Shown here in pieces: positions 1 through 42,000 of a stretch of 64,000 nucleotides of DNA. Made by a program: the position numbers and the translations under genes. Numbering within the stretch: position 1 is the stretch's first letter; each line of letters begins with the position of its first letter. Below the pieces are notes generated by a model. It worked only from the letters and a program-made list of their open reading frames with translations, did no database searches and was not told where the DNA came from. Origin of the DNA: Streptomyces griseoviridis (lineage in GTDB: Bacteria; Actinomycetota; Actinomycetes; Streptomycetales; Streptomycetaceae); assembly GCF_005222485.1 (NCBI RefSeq), contig NZ_CP029078.1, positions 1,302,001 to 1,366,000 on the forward strand, in the 5' to 3' direction.

Positions 1-29704
<29,704 letters not shown>

Positions 29705-29710
29705 GGGGTG

Positions 29711-29718
29711 GATCCTCT
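29711..29718 (-). promoter_or_regulatory. Ribosome binding site of gene D
   Basis: AGAGGATC on the minus strand, with its GAGG core (29714-29717) 9 bases before the ATG at 29702-29704. This fixes the start as [19 protein letters not shown], a standard PKS N-terminal docking helix. Confidence 0.75.
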
Positions 29719-29766
29719 GAGTTCGAGAAGGACGCGGTGGCCGGACCGGGGGGCGGGAGCGGGTGT

Positions 29767-29795
29767 CCGCCGCCGCGCGGTGGGCGCGGCGGCGG
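29767..29795 (-). terminator. GC-only hairpin between genes C and D
   Basis: A perfect 12-base inverted repeat (29767-29778 and 29784-29795) with a 5-base loop starts 9 bases after the gene C stop codon. There is no U-run. It could be a weak terminator, an attenuator or an mRNA-stabilising element. With only 100 bases between the genes and no visible promoter, some readthrough into gene D is expected. Confidence 0.5.
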
Positions 29796-29804
29796 TCACG
29801 GCGG

Positions 29805-30035
29805 CTAGGCGAGCCCGAGTTCGTTGTCGATGAGGTCGAACATCTCGTCGTCCGTGGTGGTGTCGAGGTCGGCTGCGTCCTCTTCGGTGTCCTGGGTGGA
29901 GTCGAGCTTCCACTGGAGGGCCTTGAGGCGCTGGGCGAGTCGGGCGCGGTCCTGGTCGTCGAGCGCGGCGCCGCCGACGGCGGCTTCGAGGACGGCCAGT
30001 TCGGCGAAGACGGCCTGGTCGGGGCCTTCGGTGGC
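29805..30035 (-). other. Gene C C-terminal docking domain
   Basis: About 75 residues after the last ACP: a helical part ([27 protein letters not shown]), an acidic linker, and the tail [15 protein letters not shown]. It resembles the docking tail of gene A. Gene D starts with the matching class of N-terminal coiled coil, so C to D transfer is likely. Confidence 0.8.
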
Positions 30036-33000
30036 GGTGCCGAGTTCGGTGCGCAGGTGGTGGACGAGGGCGGCCGGGTCCGGGTGGTCGAAGATCAGGG
30101 TGCTGGGGAGGGTGAGTCCCGTCTCGGCGTTGAGCCGGTTGCGGAGTTCGACGGCGGTCAGGGAGGACATGCCGAGGTCGAGGAAGCCGCGTCCGGCGTC
30201 GAGGGACTCGGCGGAGGCGTGGCCGAGGACGGCGGCGACGTGGGCGAGGACGGTGCGGTGCAGGAGTGCCTGCTGCTGGGGGCCGTCGAGGGTGGCGAGG
30301 CGGGCGCGGAGGCCGGCCGGGGCGGCGGTGCCGGTGGTGGGGGTCGCGGCGGTGCGGCGGGCGGCCGGGCGGGCGAGGGCGCGCAGCAGCGGGGGTGCCT
30401 CGTCGGCGCGCAGGGCGCGGGTGTCGAGGCGGATCGGGACCAGTTGGGCGGTGTCGAGGAGGGTCGCGGTGTCGAGGAGGGCGAGGCCCTGGTCGGCGGT
30501 GAGGGGCCGGATGCCGGAGCGTTCCAGGCGGGCCAGGTCGGCGGTGTCGAGTGCGCCGGTGAGGGCGCTGCGGTCCTCCCAGAAGCCCCAGGCGAGGGAG
30601 TGCGCGGTGAGGCCGCGGGCCCGGCGGTGCTGGGCGAGGGCGTCGAGGAAGGCGTTGGCTCCCGCGTAGTTGGCCTGTCCCGGGCCGCCGGCGATCCCGG
30701 CGTAGGAGGAGAACATGACGAACGCGGTGAGTTTGAGGTCGCGGGTGAGGTCGTGGAGGTGCCAGGCGGCGTCGGTCTTGGGGCGCAGGACGGTGGTGAG
30801 GCGTTCCGGGGTGAGGGTGTCGAGGAGTCCGTCGTCGAGGACGCCTGCCGCGTGGACGACGGCGGTGAGGGGGTGTTCGGCGGGTACGGCGGCCAGGACG
30901 CGGGCGAGTTGGTCGCGGTCGGCGGTGTCGCAGGCGACGATGTCGGCTCGGGCGCCGAGGGCGGTGAGTTCGTCGCGCAGTGCGGTGGCGCCGGGGGCGT
31001 CGGGGCCGCGGCGGCCGGTGAGCAGCAGGTGGCGTACGCCGTGCCGGGTGACGAGGTGGCGGGCGACGAGGGCGCCGAGGACGCCGGTGCCGCCGGTGAT
31101 GAGGACGGTGCCGGAGCCGGTGCCGTCGCCCCAGGGCGCGGTGGCGGTGGGTGCGGGGGCGCCGTCGGGGTGGTCGGCGCGGACCAGGCGGGGCACGGTG
31201 ACGGTGCCTACGCGGGCGGCGAACTGGTGCTCGCCGGTGCGGTCGGAGGCGGCGACGGCGTGGACGAGGGCGGCGACGGAGCTGTCCTGGCCGTCGCTGT
31301 CGGCGAGCAGGAAGCGGCCGGGGTGTTCGGTCTGCGCGGAGCGCAGCAGGCCCCAGGCGGTGGCGTCGGCGAGGGCGGGGACGGTGTCGTCGGGGCGGGT
31401 GGCGACGGCTCCTTCGGTGACGAGGAGGAGGCGGGTGCCCGCGTAGTGGGGGGTGCGCAGCCAGTCGGCGGCGAGGGTGAGGGCGCGGCGGGCGGAGGTG
31501 TGGGCGGCGGTGGCGGGGTCGTCGGCGCCGGTGTCGTGGCCGTGGGCGGCGACGACGAGGGCGGGGTGGGTGGCCTCGCCCGCTTCGAGGGCGGCGGTGA
31601 GGTGGGCCAGGTCGGGGTGGGTGCGGACGGTGACGCCTGCCCGTTCGAGGGCGGTGCTGAGGCGTCCGGGTGCGCCCAGGACGGCCCAGGTGCCCTCGGG
31701 TGCCGCGGGGTCCGTGGCGTCGGTGGTGGCGGGGCTGGTCCAGGTGACGCGGTGCAGGGCGTCGGGGGTGGCCGTGGTGGGGAGCAGGTCCTGGGTGACC
31801 TGGCGGGTGGTGACGGTGGCGGTGAGGACGGGGGCGCCGGTGGGGTCGTGGGCGTCCACGGTCCAGGTCGCCGTGTCGTCGCCGGGGGTGAGGCGGACCT
31901 GGAGGCGGGTGGCGCCGGTGGCGTGCACGGTGACGTCGCGCCAGGCGGCGGGGAGGGCGGGCGCGGTGGCGTCGTCCGGGGTCGCGGCGAGGGCCAGGAG
32001 GCTCTGCAGGAGCGCCGGGTGGACGCGGAAGCGGGCCGCGTCGGCGTGTGCGGTCGCGGGGAGTTCGACGTCCGCGAGGAGGGTGCCGCCGTCGCGCCGG
32101 AGGGTCCGTACGGTGGGGAACGGGTCGGCGAGGTCGAGTCCGGCGCGGTGGACGGCGTCGTGGGCCGCGTCGGTCGCGTCGGTGGCGGTGTCGTCGGTGG
32201 GCCAGGGGGTCCGGGCCTCGGGCGGCTGGGGCGCGGCCTGGGTGAGGGTGCCGGTGGCGTGGGTGGTCCAGGGGGTGTCGGGGTCCTGGGTGCGGGGGCG
32301 GGAGTGGACGGTGAAGGTGCGGCTGTCGGCGTCGCCCGGGGTGTCGGAGACGGTGAGCTGGAGGTCGACGGCGCCTTCGTCGGGGACGGCGACCGGGAGG
32401 TGTTCGTCGAGTGCGGCGACGACCGGGAGTCCGGTCTCGTCGCCGGCCCTGACCGCCCAGTCGAGGAGTGCGGTGGCGGGCACGACGGCGGTGCCGTGGA
32501 CGCGGTGGGCGTCCAGCCAGGGCTGGGTGGTGAGGGAGAGGCCGCCGGAGAGGACGGCTCCGCCGGCGGCGAGCCGGACGACGGTGTCGAGGCCCGCCGG
32601 GTCGGCCTGGGCGTCGGTCGCCTCCAGCCAGTACCGCTCGCGCTGGAAGGCGTAGGTCGGCAGGTCGACGGGGTGGCCGTGGGAGACGGCGGGGCGCCAG
32701 TCGACGGGGACGCCGGCCACGTGGGCGGCGGCGAGCGCCGTCAGGACGCGGGCGGTGCCGCCGTCGTCGCGGCGCAGCGAGCCGAGGACGACGGCGTCGG
32801 CGCCGGTCGCGGCGGCGGTGTCCTCGATGCCGACGGTGAGCACCGGGTGCGGCGCGCACTCGACGAACACGTCGTGGCCCTCGGCGAACAGGGCCCGCAG
32901 GGAGTCCTCCAGGCGGACGGTGGAGCGCAGGTTGCGGTGCCAGTAGGGGGCGTCGAGGGCGGTGCCGGGGAGCCGGTCGGCGGTGACGGTGGAGAAGAAC

Positions 33001-36000
33001 GGGATGTCGCCTTCGCGGGGCTCGATGCCGGCGAGGGCGGCGGGCAGGGTCTCGGCGAGCCGGTCGACGTGCGCGGAGTGCGAGGCGTAGTCGACGGGGA
33101 TGCGGCGGGCCCGCACGCCCTGTTCGGCGCAGGCGGCGAGGAGGGTGTCGAGTCCTTCGGTGTCGCCCGAGACGACCACGGACGAGGGTCCGTTGACGGC
33201 GGCGACGGACACGCCCGGCAGGTCGGCGAGGAGTGCGGTGACGTCGTCGTGCGGGGCGGTGACGGCGGCCATCCCGCCGTGGCCCGAGAGTTCGCGGGCG
33301 ATGGCGAGGCTGCGGACGGCGACGATCTCGGCGGCGTCGGCGAGGGAGAGGGCGCCGCTGACGGCGGCGGCGGCGATCTCGCCCTGGGAGTGGCCGAGGA
33401 CGGCGGCGGGCTTGAGTCCGTGGGCCCGCCACACCTCGGCGAGGGAGACCATCACGGCCCAGGTGGCGGGCTGGACGACGTCCACGCGGTCGAAGGTGGG
33501 GGCGCCGTCGGCCTGGCGCAGCACATCGGTGAGCGACCAGTCGACGTGCGGGGCGAGGGCGGCCTCGCAGGCGGCGATCCGGTCGGCGAACACCGGCTGG
33601 GTGTCGAGGAGTTCGGCGCCCATGCCGGCCCACTGGGAGCCCTGTCCCGGGAAGACGAGGACGGTCCTGCGGTCGCGTCCCGCGCCCCGGCCGCCGCTGA
33701 CGACGTGCGCGGAGGGGCTGCCCTCGGCGAGGGCGGCGAGGCCCGCGCGGAAGTCGCCGGGGGCGGTGCCGATGACGACGGCCCGCTTCTCCAGCAGCGC
33801 CCTGCGGGTCACCAGGGAGTGCGCGATGTCGGCGGGGGCGGCCTGCGGGTGGGCGTCGAGGTGGGCGAGGAGGGCCTTGGCCTGGCCGCGGAGGGCGGCG
33901 TCGCCGCGCGCGGAGAGCACCCAGGGCAGCGGCCCCGCCGCGGCGCCGTCGTGCGCGCTGCCGTCGCCGGCCGGGGCGGGCGCGGTGGCCGGGGGCGTGG
34001 GGGCCTCCTCCAGGATGACGTGGGCGTTGGTGCCGCTGATGCCGAAGGAGGAGACGGCGGCGCGGCGGGGCCTCGGTGCGGCGGGCGTGGGCCACTCGGT
34101 GGCCTCGGTCAGCAGCCGGACGCCGTCGCCCTCCCAGTCGACGTGCGGGGTGGGCGCGTCGATGTGGAGGCTCTTGGGGAGGGTGCGGTGGCCGAGGGCG
34201 AGGACCATCTTCATGACGCCCGCGACACCGGCGGCGGCCTGCGTGTGGCCGAGGTTGGACTTGACGGAGCCGAGCAGCAGCGGGTGGCCGCCGTCGCGGC
34301 CCTTGCCGTAGGTGGCGAGGAGTGCCTGGGCCTCGATGGGGTCGCCGAGGCGGGTGCCGGTGCCGTGCGCCTCGACGGCGTCGACCTCGGCGGCCGGGAC
34401 GCCCGCGTCGGCGAGTGCCTGGCGGATGACGCGCTGCTGGGCGGGTCCGTTGGGGGCGCTGAGTCCGTTGGAGGCGCCGTCCTGGTTGACGGCGGAGCCG
34501 CGGATCACGGCGAGGACCTGGTGGCCGTTGCGGTGGGCGTCGGAGAGGCGTTCGACGAGGAGCACGCCGACGCCCTCGGCGAATCCGGTGCCGTCGGCGG
34601 CGGCGGCGAACGGCTTGCAGCGGCCGTCGGCGGCGAGGCCGCGCTGCCGGGAGAAGTCGACGATGATCTCGGGCGACGACATCACGGTGACCCCGCCGGC
34701 CAGCGCCATGGTGCACTCGCCGCGGCGCAGCGCCTGGAGCGCCATGTGGAGGGCGACGAGGGAGGAGGAGCAGGCGGTGTCGACGGTGACGGCGGGGCCT
34801 TCGAGGCCGAGGGTGTAGGCGACGCGCCCTGAGACGATGCTGTTGGCGTTGCCGTTGTTGACGTATCCGGCGATCTCGTCGGGGACGTGCCGGACGCGCT
34901 TGAGGTAGTCGCTCGAGGAGAGTCCCGCGAAGACGCCGGTGCGGGTGCCGCGTACCGAGCGGGGGTCGATGCCGGCGCGTTCGAAGGTCTCCCAGGCGGT
35001 CTCCAGGAGGAGGCGCTGCTGCGGGTCCATGGCGAGGGCCTCGCGGGGGGAGATCCCGAAGAAGTCGGCGTCGAAGTCGGCTGCCTGGTGCAGGAATCCG
35101 CCCTCGCGGGTGCGGGAGCTGCCTTCGTTCGCGGGTACGGCGTCGTAGAGGGCGTCGAGGTTCCAGCCGCGGTCGGCGGGGAACGGGGCGATGGCGTCGG
35201 TGCCGTCGGCGAGCAGCCGCCACAGGTCCTCGGGCGAGCGGACGTCGCCGGGGAGCCGGCAGGCCATGCCGACGATCGCGAACGGCTCGTCGTCGCCGTG
35301 CGCGGCGCGGTCGGCGGGGGCGGGCGCGGCGGGCAGGGGGGTGTGTCCGTCGAAGAGTTCGCCGTCGAGGTGGGCGGCGAGTTCGGCGACGGTCGGGTGG
35401 TCGAAGACGAGGGTGGCGGGCAGCCTGAGGCCGGTGGCGCCGTTGAGGCGGTTGCGGAGTTCGACGGCGGTGAGGGAGTCGAAGCCGAGGTCGCGGAAGG
35501 CGCGTCCGGCGTGCAGCAGGTCGGGGTCGGCGTGGCCGAGGACGGCGGACGCGTAGGTGGCGACGAGGTCGCGCAGGGCGGTGCGGCGGTCGTCGGCGGT
35601 GAGCGCGGCGAGGCGCCCGCGCACTCCGTCGGTGCCGGTGGCGGTGCCCGCGTCGGCGGTGCGGCGGACCGGGCCGCGGTAGAGGGCGCGCAGCAGGTGC
35701 GGTATCTCCCCTTCGACGGCGCGGAGTTGGCCGGTGTCGAGGCGGACGGGCACCAGGTGCGGGCGCTGTGCGGTGAGGGCGGCGTCGAAGAGGGCCATGC
35801 CGTCGGCGGCGGAGAGCGGGAGGACGCCGGAGCGGCGGACCCGGGCGAGGTCGGTGGCGTCGAGGTGTCCGGTGAGGGCGCTGGTGTCGGCCCACAGGCC
35901 CCAGGACAGGGAGGTGGTGGGCAGTCCCGCGGCGCGGCGGCGGTGGGCGAGCGCGTCGAGGTAGGTGTTGGCGGCGGCGTAGTTGGCCTGTCCGGCGTTG

Positions 36001-39000
36001 CCGAAGACGCCGGCGCCCGCCGAGAACAGCACCAGGTCGGCGAGGTCGAGGTCGCGGGTGAGGCGGTCGAGGTGGCGGGCGGCGTCGGCCTTGGGCGCGA
36101 GGACGGTGCGCAGCCGGTCGGGGGTGAGGGCTTCGAGGGAGCCGTCGTCGAGGACTCCCGCGGCGTGCACGACGGCGGTGAGCGGGTGGGCGGCGGGGAC
36201 GGCGGCGAGGACCGCGGCGACCGCGTCGGGGTCGGCGGCGTCACAGGCGGCGAGGGTCACCTCGGCGCCCAGGTCGCGCAGTTCGGCGGCGAGTTCGGGG
36301 GCGCCGGGGGTGTCGGGGCCGCGTCGCCCGGTGAGCACCAGGTGCCGCATGCCGTGCCGGGTGACGAGGTGCCTGGCGAGGAGGGAGCCGAGGACACCGG
36401 CGCCGCCGGTGATCAGGACGGTGCCCTCGGGGTCCCAGGCGCGCGGCAGGGTGAGGACGATCTTGCCGTAGTGCTTGGCCTGCGCCATGTGCCGGAACGC
36501 CTCGCGGGCGTCGCGGACGTCCCAGGTGACGGTGGGCAGCGGGGTGAGGGCGCCGGTGGCGAAGAGGCCGGTGAGGTCGCGGAACATCTCCTGGATGCGG
36601 TCCTCGCCCGCCTCGCGCAGTTCGTACGCCTGGTAGAGGGCGACGGCGGGGTGGTCGGCGGCGACCTGCGCGGGGTCGCGGACGTCGGTCTTGCCCATCT
36701 CGACGAGGCGTCCGCCGGGGGCGAGCAGCCGCAGGGAGGCGTCGATGAACTCGCCGGCGAGGGAGTTGAGGACGACGTCGACGCCGTGTCCGCCGCTGGT
36801 GGCGCGGAAGCGGTCCTCGAAGCCGGGGGTGCGGGAGGAGGCGAGGTGGTCGTCGGCCCAGCCGTCGGCGCGCAGCAGGGCGCGTTTGTGGTCGCCCGCG
36901 GTGCCGTAGACGTCGGCGCCCCAGTGCCGGGCGAGCTGGGCGGCGGCCATGCCGACGCCGCCCGCGGCGGCGTGCACGAGGACGGACTCGCCGGCTTCGA
37001 GGCGGGCGAGGTCGCGCAGGCCGTAGTAGGCGGTGAGGAAGGCGACGGGGACGGAGGCGGCCTGGGTCCAGGTCCAGCCGTCGGGGACGGGCGCGACCAT
37101 CCGGGCGTCGGCGACGGCGTGGGTGGCGAAGCCGCCGGAGACCAGGCCCATCACCCGGTCGCCCGGGGCGAATCCGGTGACGTCGGCGCCGACGGCGGTG
37201 ACGACGCCGGCCGCTTCGGCGCCCAGGAGCACGGCGGGTCCCGGGTACATGCCGAGGGTGTTGAGGACGTCGCGGAAGTTGAGTCCCGCGGCCCGCACCT
37301 CGATGACCAGCTGTCCGGCGGCGGGCGCGGTGGCCGCTTCGGGGCAGGGCACGAGGGACAGCTTGTCGACGGAGCCCTTCTCGGAGAGGTCGAGCCGCCA
37401 GGCGTCGGCGCCGGCCGGGACGGTGAGGACGTCGTCGGCGCGGGGGCGGGTCAGGCGCGGGGCGTACGCGGCGCCCTGCCGGAGCGCGAGCTGCGGTTCC
37501 CCGGAGGCGAGGGCGGCGGGCAGGGCGAGCCAGGAGTCGGTGTGGAGGTCGAGGTCGGCGAGGACGAGACGGCCCGGGTACTGGGCCTGGGCGGCGCGCA
37601 CCAGGCCCCAGACGGCGGCGCCGCGCAGGTCGTGGGCGGGGTCTCCCGGCCCGGTGGCGACGGCGCCGCGGGTGACGACGACCAGCGGGGTGGTGTCGGT
37701 GCGGTCGTCGGCGAGCCACTCCTGGACGGTGGCGAGCACCTCGTCGAGGACGGCGTCCGGGACGTCGGACGTGCGGTCCCCGTCGGCGGCGGCACCGGCG
37801 AACAGCACAGCCACGGTGGGCAGTTGGTCGAGGGCGTCGGTGAGGGTGGCGTGGGCGGGCAGCGGGGTGCCGGTGCCGTCGGGGGTGACGGCGGGGGCGG
37901 CCGGGGTGCCGAGGCAGGCCCAGCCGGTGACGGCGGGCACGGCGGCGGGCGGGGTGACGGGGGTCCAGTCGAGCCCGAACAGCCAGTCGCGGGCGGCGCG
38001 GGCCGACGGGTCGAGGGTCTCGGCGGCGACCTCGCGCACGGTGAGCGACTCGATGGCGGCGACCGGCGCCCCGGTGGGGTCGGTGAGGTGCACGGAGACG
38101 GTGTCCCGGCCGGCCTGGGAGACCCGGACGCGGAGCGCGGTCGCGCCTGCGGCGTGCAGGGACACCCCGGACCAGGCGAACGGCACCACGGTGCGGCCGT
38201 CGTCGCCGCCGGGGGCGAGGTGGGCGGCGTGCAGGGCGGCGTCGAGGAGGGCGGGGTGGATGCCGAACCGTCCGGCGTCGCCGCGGACCTGTTCGGGCAG
38301 CAGGACCTCGGCGAACAGGTCGTCGCCGCGGCTCCAGGTGGCGCGGACGCCCTGGAAGACCGGCCCGAAGGCGTAGCCGCGGCCGGCGAGCAGCTCGTAG
38401 AGGCCGTCGGTGGCGACGGCGGTGGCGCCGCGCGGCGGCCAGACGGTGAAGTCCTCGGGCCGTTCGACGGCGGGGACGCCCGGCTCGGTCAGGGTGCCCT
38501 GGGCGCGGAGGGTCCAGCGGTCCTCGGTGTCGCCGTCGGGGCCGGTGGCGCGGGTGTGGACGGTGACGGGTCGGCGGCCGGCCGGGTCGGGTTCGCCGAC
38601 GCCGATCTGGACCTGGACCTCGCCGCGTTCCTGGAGGACGACGGGTGCCTGGAGGGTGAGTTCGTCGATACGGCCGCAGCCGACGGCGTCGCCGGCCCGG
38701 ATCACGGACTCGACGAGCGCGGTGCCGGGGACGATGACGGTGCCGGAGACGGCGTGGTCGGCGAGCCAGGGGTGGGTGCGCAGCGACCAGCGCGCGGTGG
38801 CCACCAGTCCTTCGCCGCCCGCGAGTTCGACGGAGGCGCCGAGCATCGGGTGGTCGGGCGAGTCGAGTCCCGCGGAGCTGACGTCACCGCCGAGGTCGGC
38901 GAAGCGCGGCCAGTAGTGCTGCCGTTGGAAGGCGTAGGTGGGGAGGTCGACGTGGCGCGGCCGGGTGCCGTCGAAGTGGACGGCCCAGTCGATGTCGGCG

Positions 39001-42000
39001 CCGAGGGTCCACGCCTCGCCGAGGGAGAGGGCGAAGCGCTCCAGACCGCCTTCGTCACGGCGCAGGGTGCCCACCACGCCGGCACGGACACCGGCGTCCT
39101 CGATGGTCTCCTGCACCCCGGTCGCGACCACCGGATGCGCGCTGACCTCCACGAAGACCTGGAAACCGTCCGTGAGCAGCGCACGCGTCGCCGCCTCGAA
39201 CTCCACCGTCCCGCGCAGGTTGCGGTACCAGTAGGAGCCGTCCAGCTCGAAGGTGTCGATGGGCGATCCGGAGACGGTCGAGTAGAACGGCACCCCGCCC
39301 GAACGCCCGACGACGGGAGCCAGCAGTTCGGCCAACTCGCCTTCTATGCGCTCGACATGGGCGGAGTGGGAGGCGTAGTCCACCGCGACCCGACGGGCCC
39401 GCACCCCCGCCGCACCACACCGCTCCACGAAGACGTCCAGCGCGTCCGCGTCACCCGAGACCACCACCGACGACGGCCCGTTCACCGCCGCCACCCCGAT
39501 CCGGCCCTCGAACTCCCCCAGCAGCGCCCGCACTTCCTCCACACCACGCGCCACCGACACCATGCCGCCCAGACCCGACAACGCACGCAACGCCTGCGAC
39601 CGCAGAGCCACCACCCGCGCGCCGTCCTCCAACGACAGACCACCCGCCACCACAGCGGCAGCGATCTCCCCCTGCGAATGCCCCACCACAGCCGCGGGCT
39701 CCACACCCCGCGAACGCCACACCTCCGCCAACGACACCATCACCGCCCACAGAGCCGGCTGCACCACATCCACCCGCTCCAACGACACCGCACCCTCGAC
39801 CCCGTTCAGCACGTCAAGGAGCGACCAGTCGACGAACGGAGCGAGCGCGGCAGCACACTCGGCGACACGCGACGCGAACACCGGCGACGACGCCAGGAGT
39901 TCCACCGCCATCCCCGTCCACTGCGAACCCTGACCCGGGAAGACGAAGACCACGCCCCCCGAGCCCTCCCCCGCCGTGCCCTCGACGACGCGGGCGGATG
40001 CCTCGCCCGCGGCGAGCGCGTCGAGGCCTGCCAGGAAGTCGTCCGTGTCCCGGCCGACGACGACGGCACGCCGGTCCATCGGCACCCGGGTGGTGGCGAG
40101 CGCGTGGGCGACGTCCAGGGGGGCGGCGCCCGAGGCGCGCACCGACGCGGCCAGCCGGGCGGCCTGCTCGGTGAGGGCGTCCCGCGTCCTGCCCGAGATC
40201 GTCCAGGGCAGCGGGCCGCCGGCGGTGCTGTCGGGCACCGGCTCGGGCTCGGGGACCTCGTCCTCGGCGGGCGCCTCCTCCAGGACCAGGTGGCCGTTGG
40301 TGCCGCTGATGCCGAAGGACGAGATGCCGGCCCGGCGCGGGCGGCCGGTCTCCGGCCACGGGGTGGCCTCGGTGAGGAGTCGGACCGCGCCGCTCGACCA
40401 GTCGACCACCGGGGTCGGGTTGGTGATGTGCAGGCTCCTGGGCAGCACGCCGTGGTGCATCGCCAGGATCATCTTCATCATTCCGGCGACACCGGCGGCG
40501 GCCTGGGTGTGCCCGATGTTCGACTTCAGGGAGCCCAGCAGCAGCGGCTGCCCGGGGGCGCGGTCCTGCCCGTAGGTGGCGAGGATGGCCTGCGCCTCGA
40601 TGGGGTCGCCGAGCGGGGTTCCGGTGCCGTGCGCCTCGACGACGTCGACCTCGCCCGCGGTGAGCCCGGCGTTGGCCAGGGCCTGCCGGATGACGCGCTG
40701 CTGCGAGGGGCCGTTGGGCGCGGTGAGGCCGTTGGAGGCGCCGTCCTGGTTGAGCGCGGAGCCGCGGACCACGGCGAGCACCGGGTGGCCGTTGCGGCGG
40801 GCGTCGGAGAGGCGTTCCAGGAGGACGAGTCCGACGCCCTCGGCGAAGCCCATGCCGTCGGCGCCCTCGGCGAACGCCTTGCAGCGGCCGTCGGCGGCGA
40901 GGCCGCGCTGCCGGGAGAACTCGACGTACGGCTCGGGCGTGGACATGACGGTGACGCCGCCCGCGAGGGCCATGGTGCACTCGCCGGTGCGCAGCGACTG
41001 GAGCGCCAGGTGCATGGCGACCATGGACGAGGAGCAGCCGGTGTCCATGGTGACGGCGGGGCCCTCGAAGCCGTACGTGTAGGAGAGGCGGCCCGACGCG
41101 ATGCTGGAGGCGTTGCCGGTCATCAGGTGGCCGGCCAGCTGCTCCTGGGCGGCGGCGCCGCCGAGCCTGACCTGGTAGTCGGTGGTGATGCTGCCGACGA
41201 AGACGCCGGTGGCGCTGTTGCGGAGGGTCTGCGGGTTGATGCCGGCGCGCTCGAAGGTCTCCCAGGACGTCTCCAGGAGGAGGCGCTGCTGCGGGTCCAT
41301 GGCGAGGGCCTCGCGCGGGGAGATCCCGAAGAACGCCGGGTCGAATCCGGCGACGTCCTGGATGAAGCCGCCTTCGCGGCTGTAGGTGGTGCCCTGCCGC
41401 TCGGGGTCGGGGTCGTACAGGGCGTCGAGGTCCCAGCCGCGGTCCTCGGGCGGGGTGGACACGACGTCGAGTTCGGCCGCCATGAGGTCCCAGAGTTCCT
41501 CGGGCGTGGTGACTCCGCCGGGGAAGCGGCAGGCCATGGCGACGACGGCCATCGGTTCGTCGGTGACGCCGGCGGCGACCACCACGGGCTGGGCGGCGGG
41601 GCGTTCGTCGCCGAGGAGCAGGGTGCGCAGGTGGGCGGCGACGGCGGTGGTGTTGGGGTAGTCGAAGAGGAGGGTGGTGGGGAGGGTGACGTCGGTGGCG
41701 GCGGTGATGCGGTTGCGGACCTCCACGGCGGTCAGCGAGTCGAACCCGAGGTCCTTGAAGGCGCGGTTGACGTCGATGGCGTCCGGTGAGGAGTGGCGCA
41801 GCGCGGTGGCGACCTCCGCCCGGATCAGGTCGGTGAGCAACCGGTCCTGTTCGGCGGGGGCGAGGCCGCGGAGCCGGTCGCGCAGGGCGTGGGTGTCGGG
41901 GGCGGTGGCGGCGGCCGTCTCCAGGGCGCGGCGGACCTCGGGCAGGTCGCCGAGGAGCGGGCTCGGCCGGCCGGCGGTGAGCGCGGTGGCGTAGGAGTGC

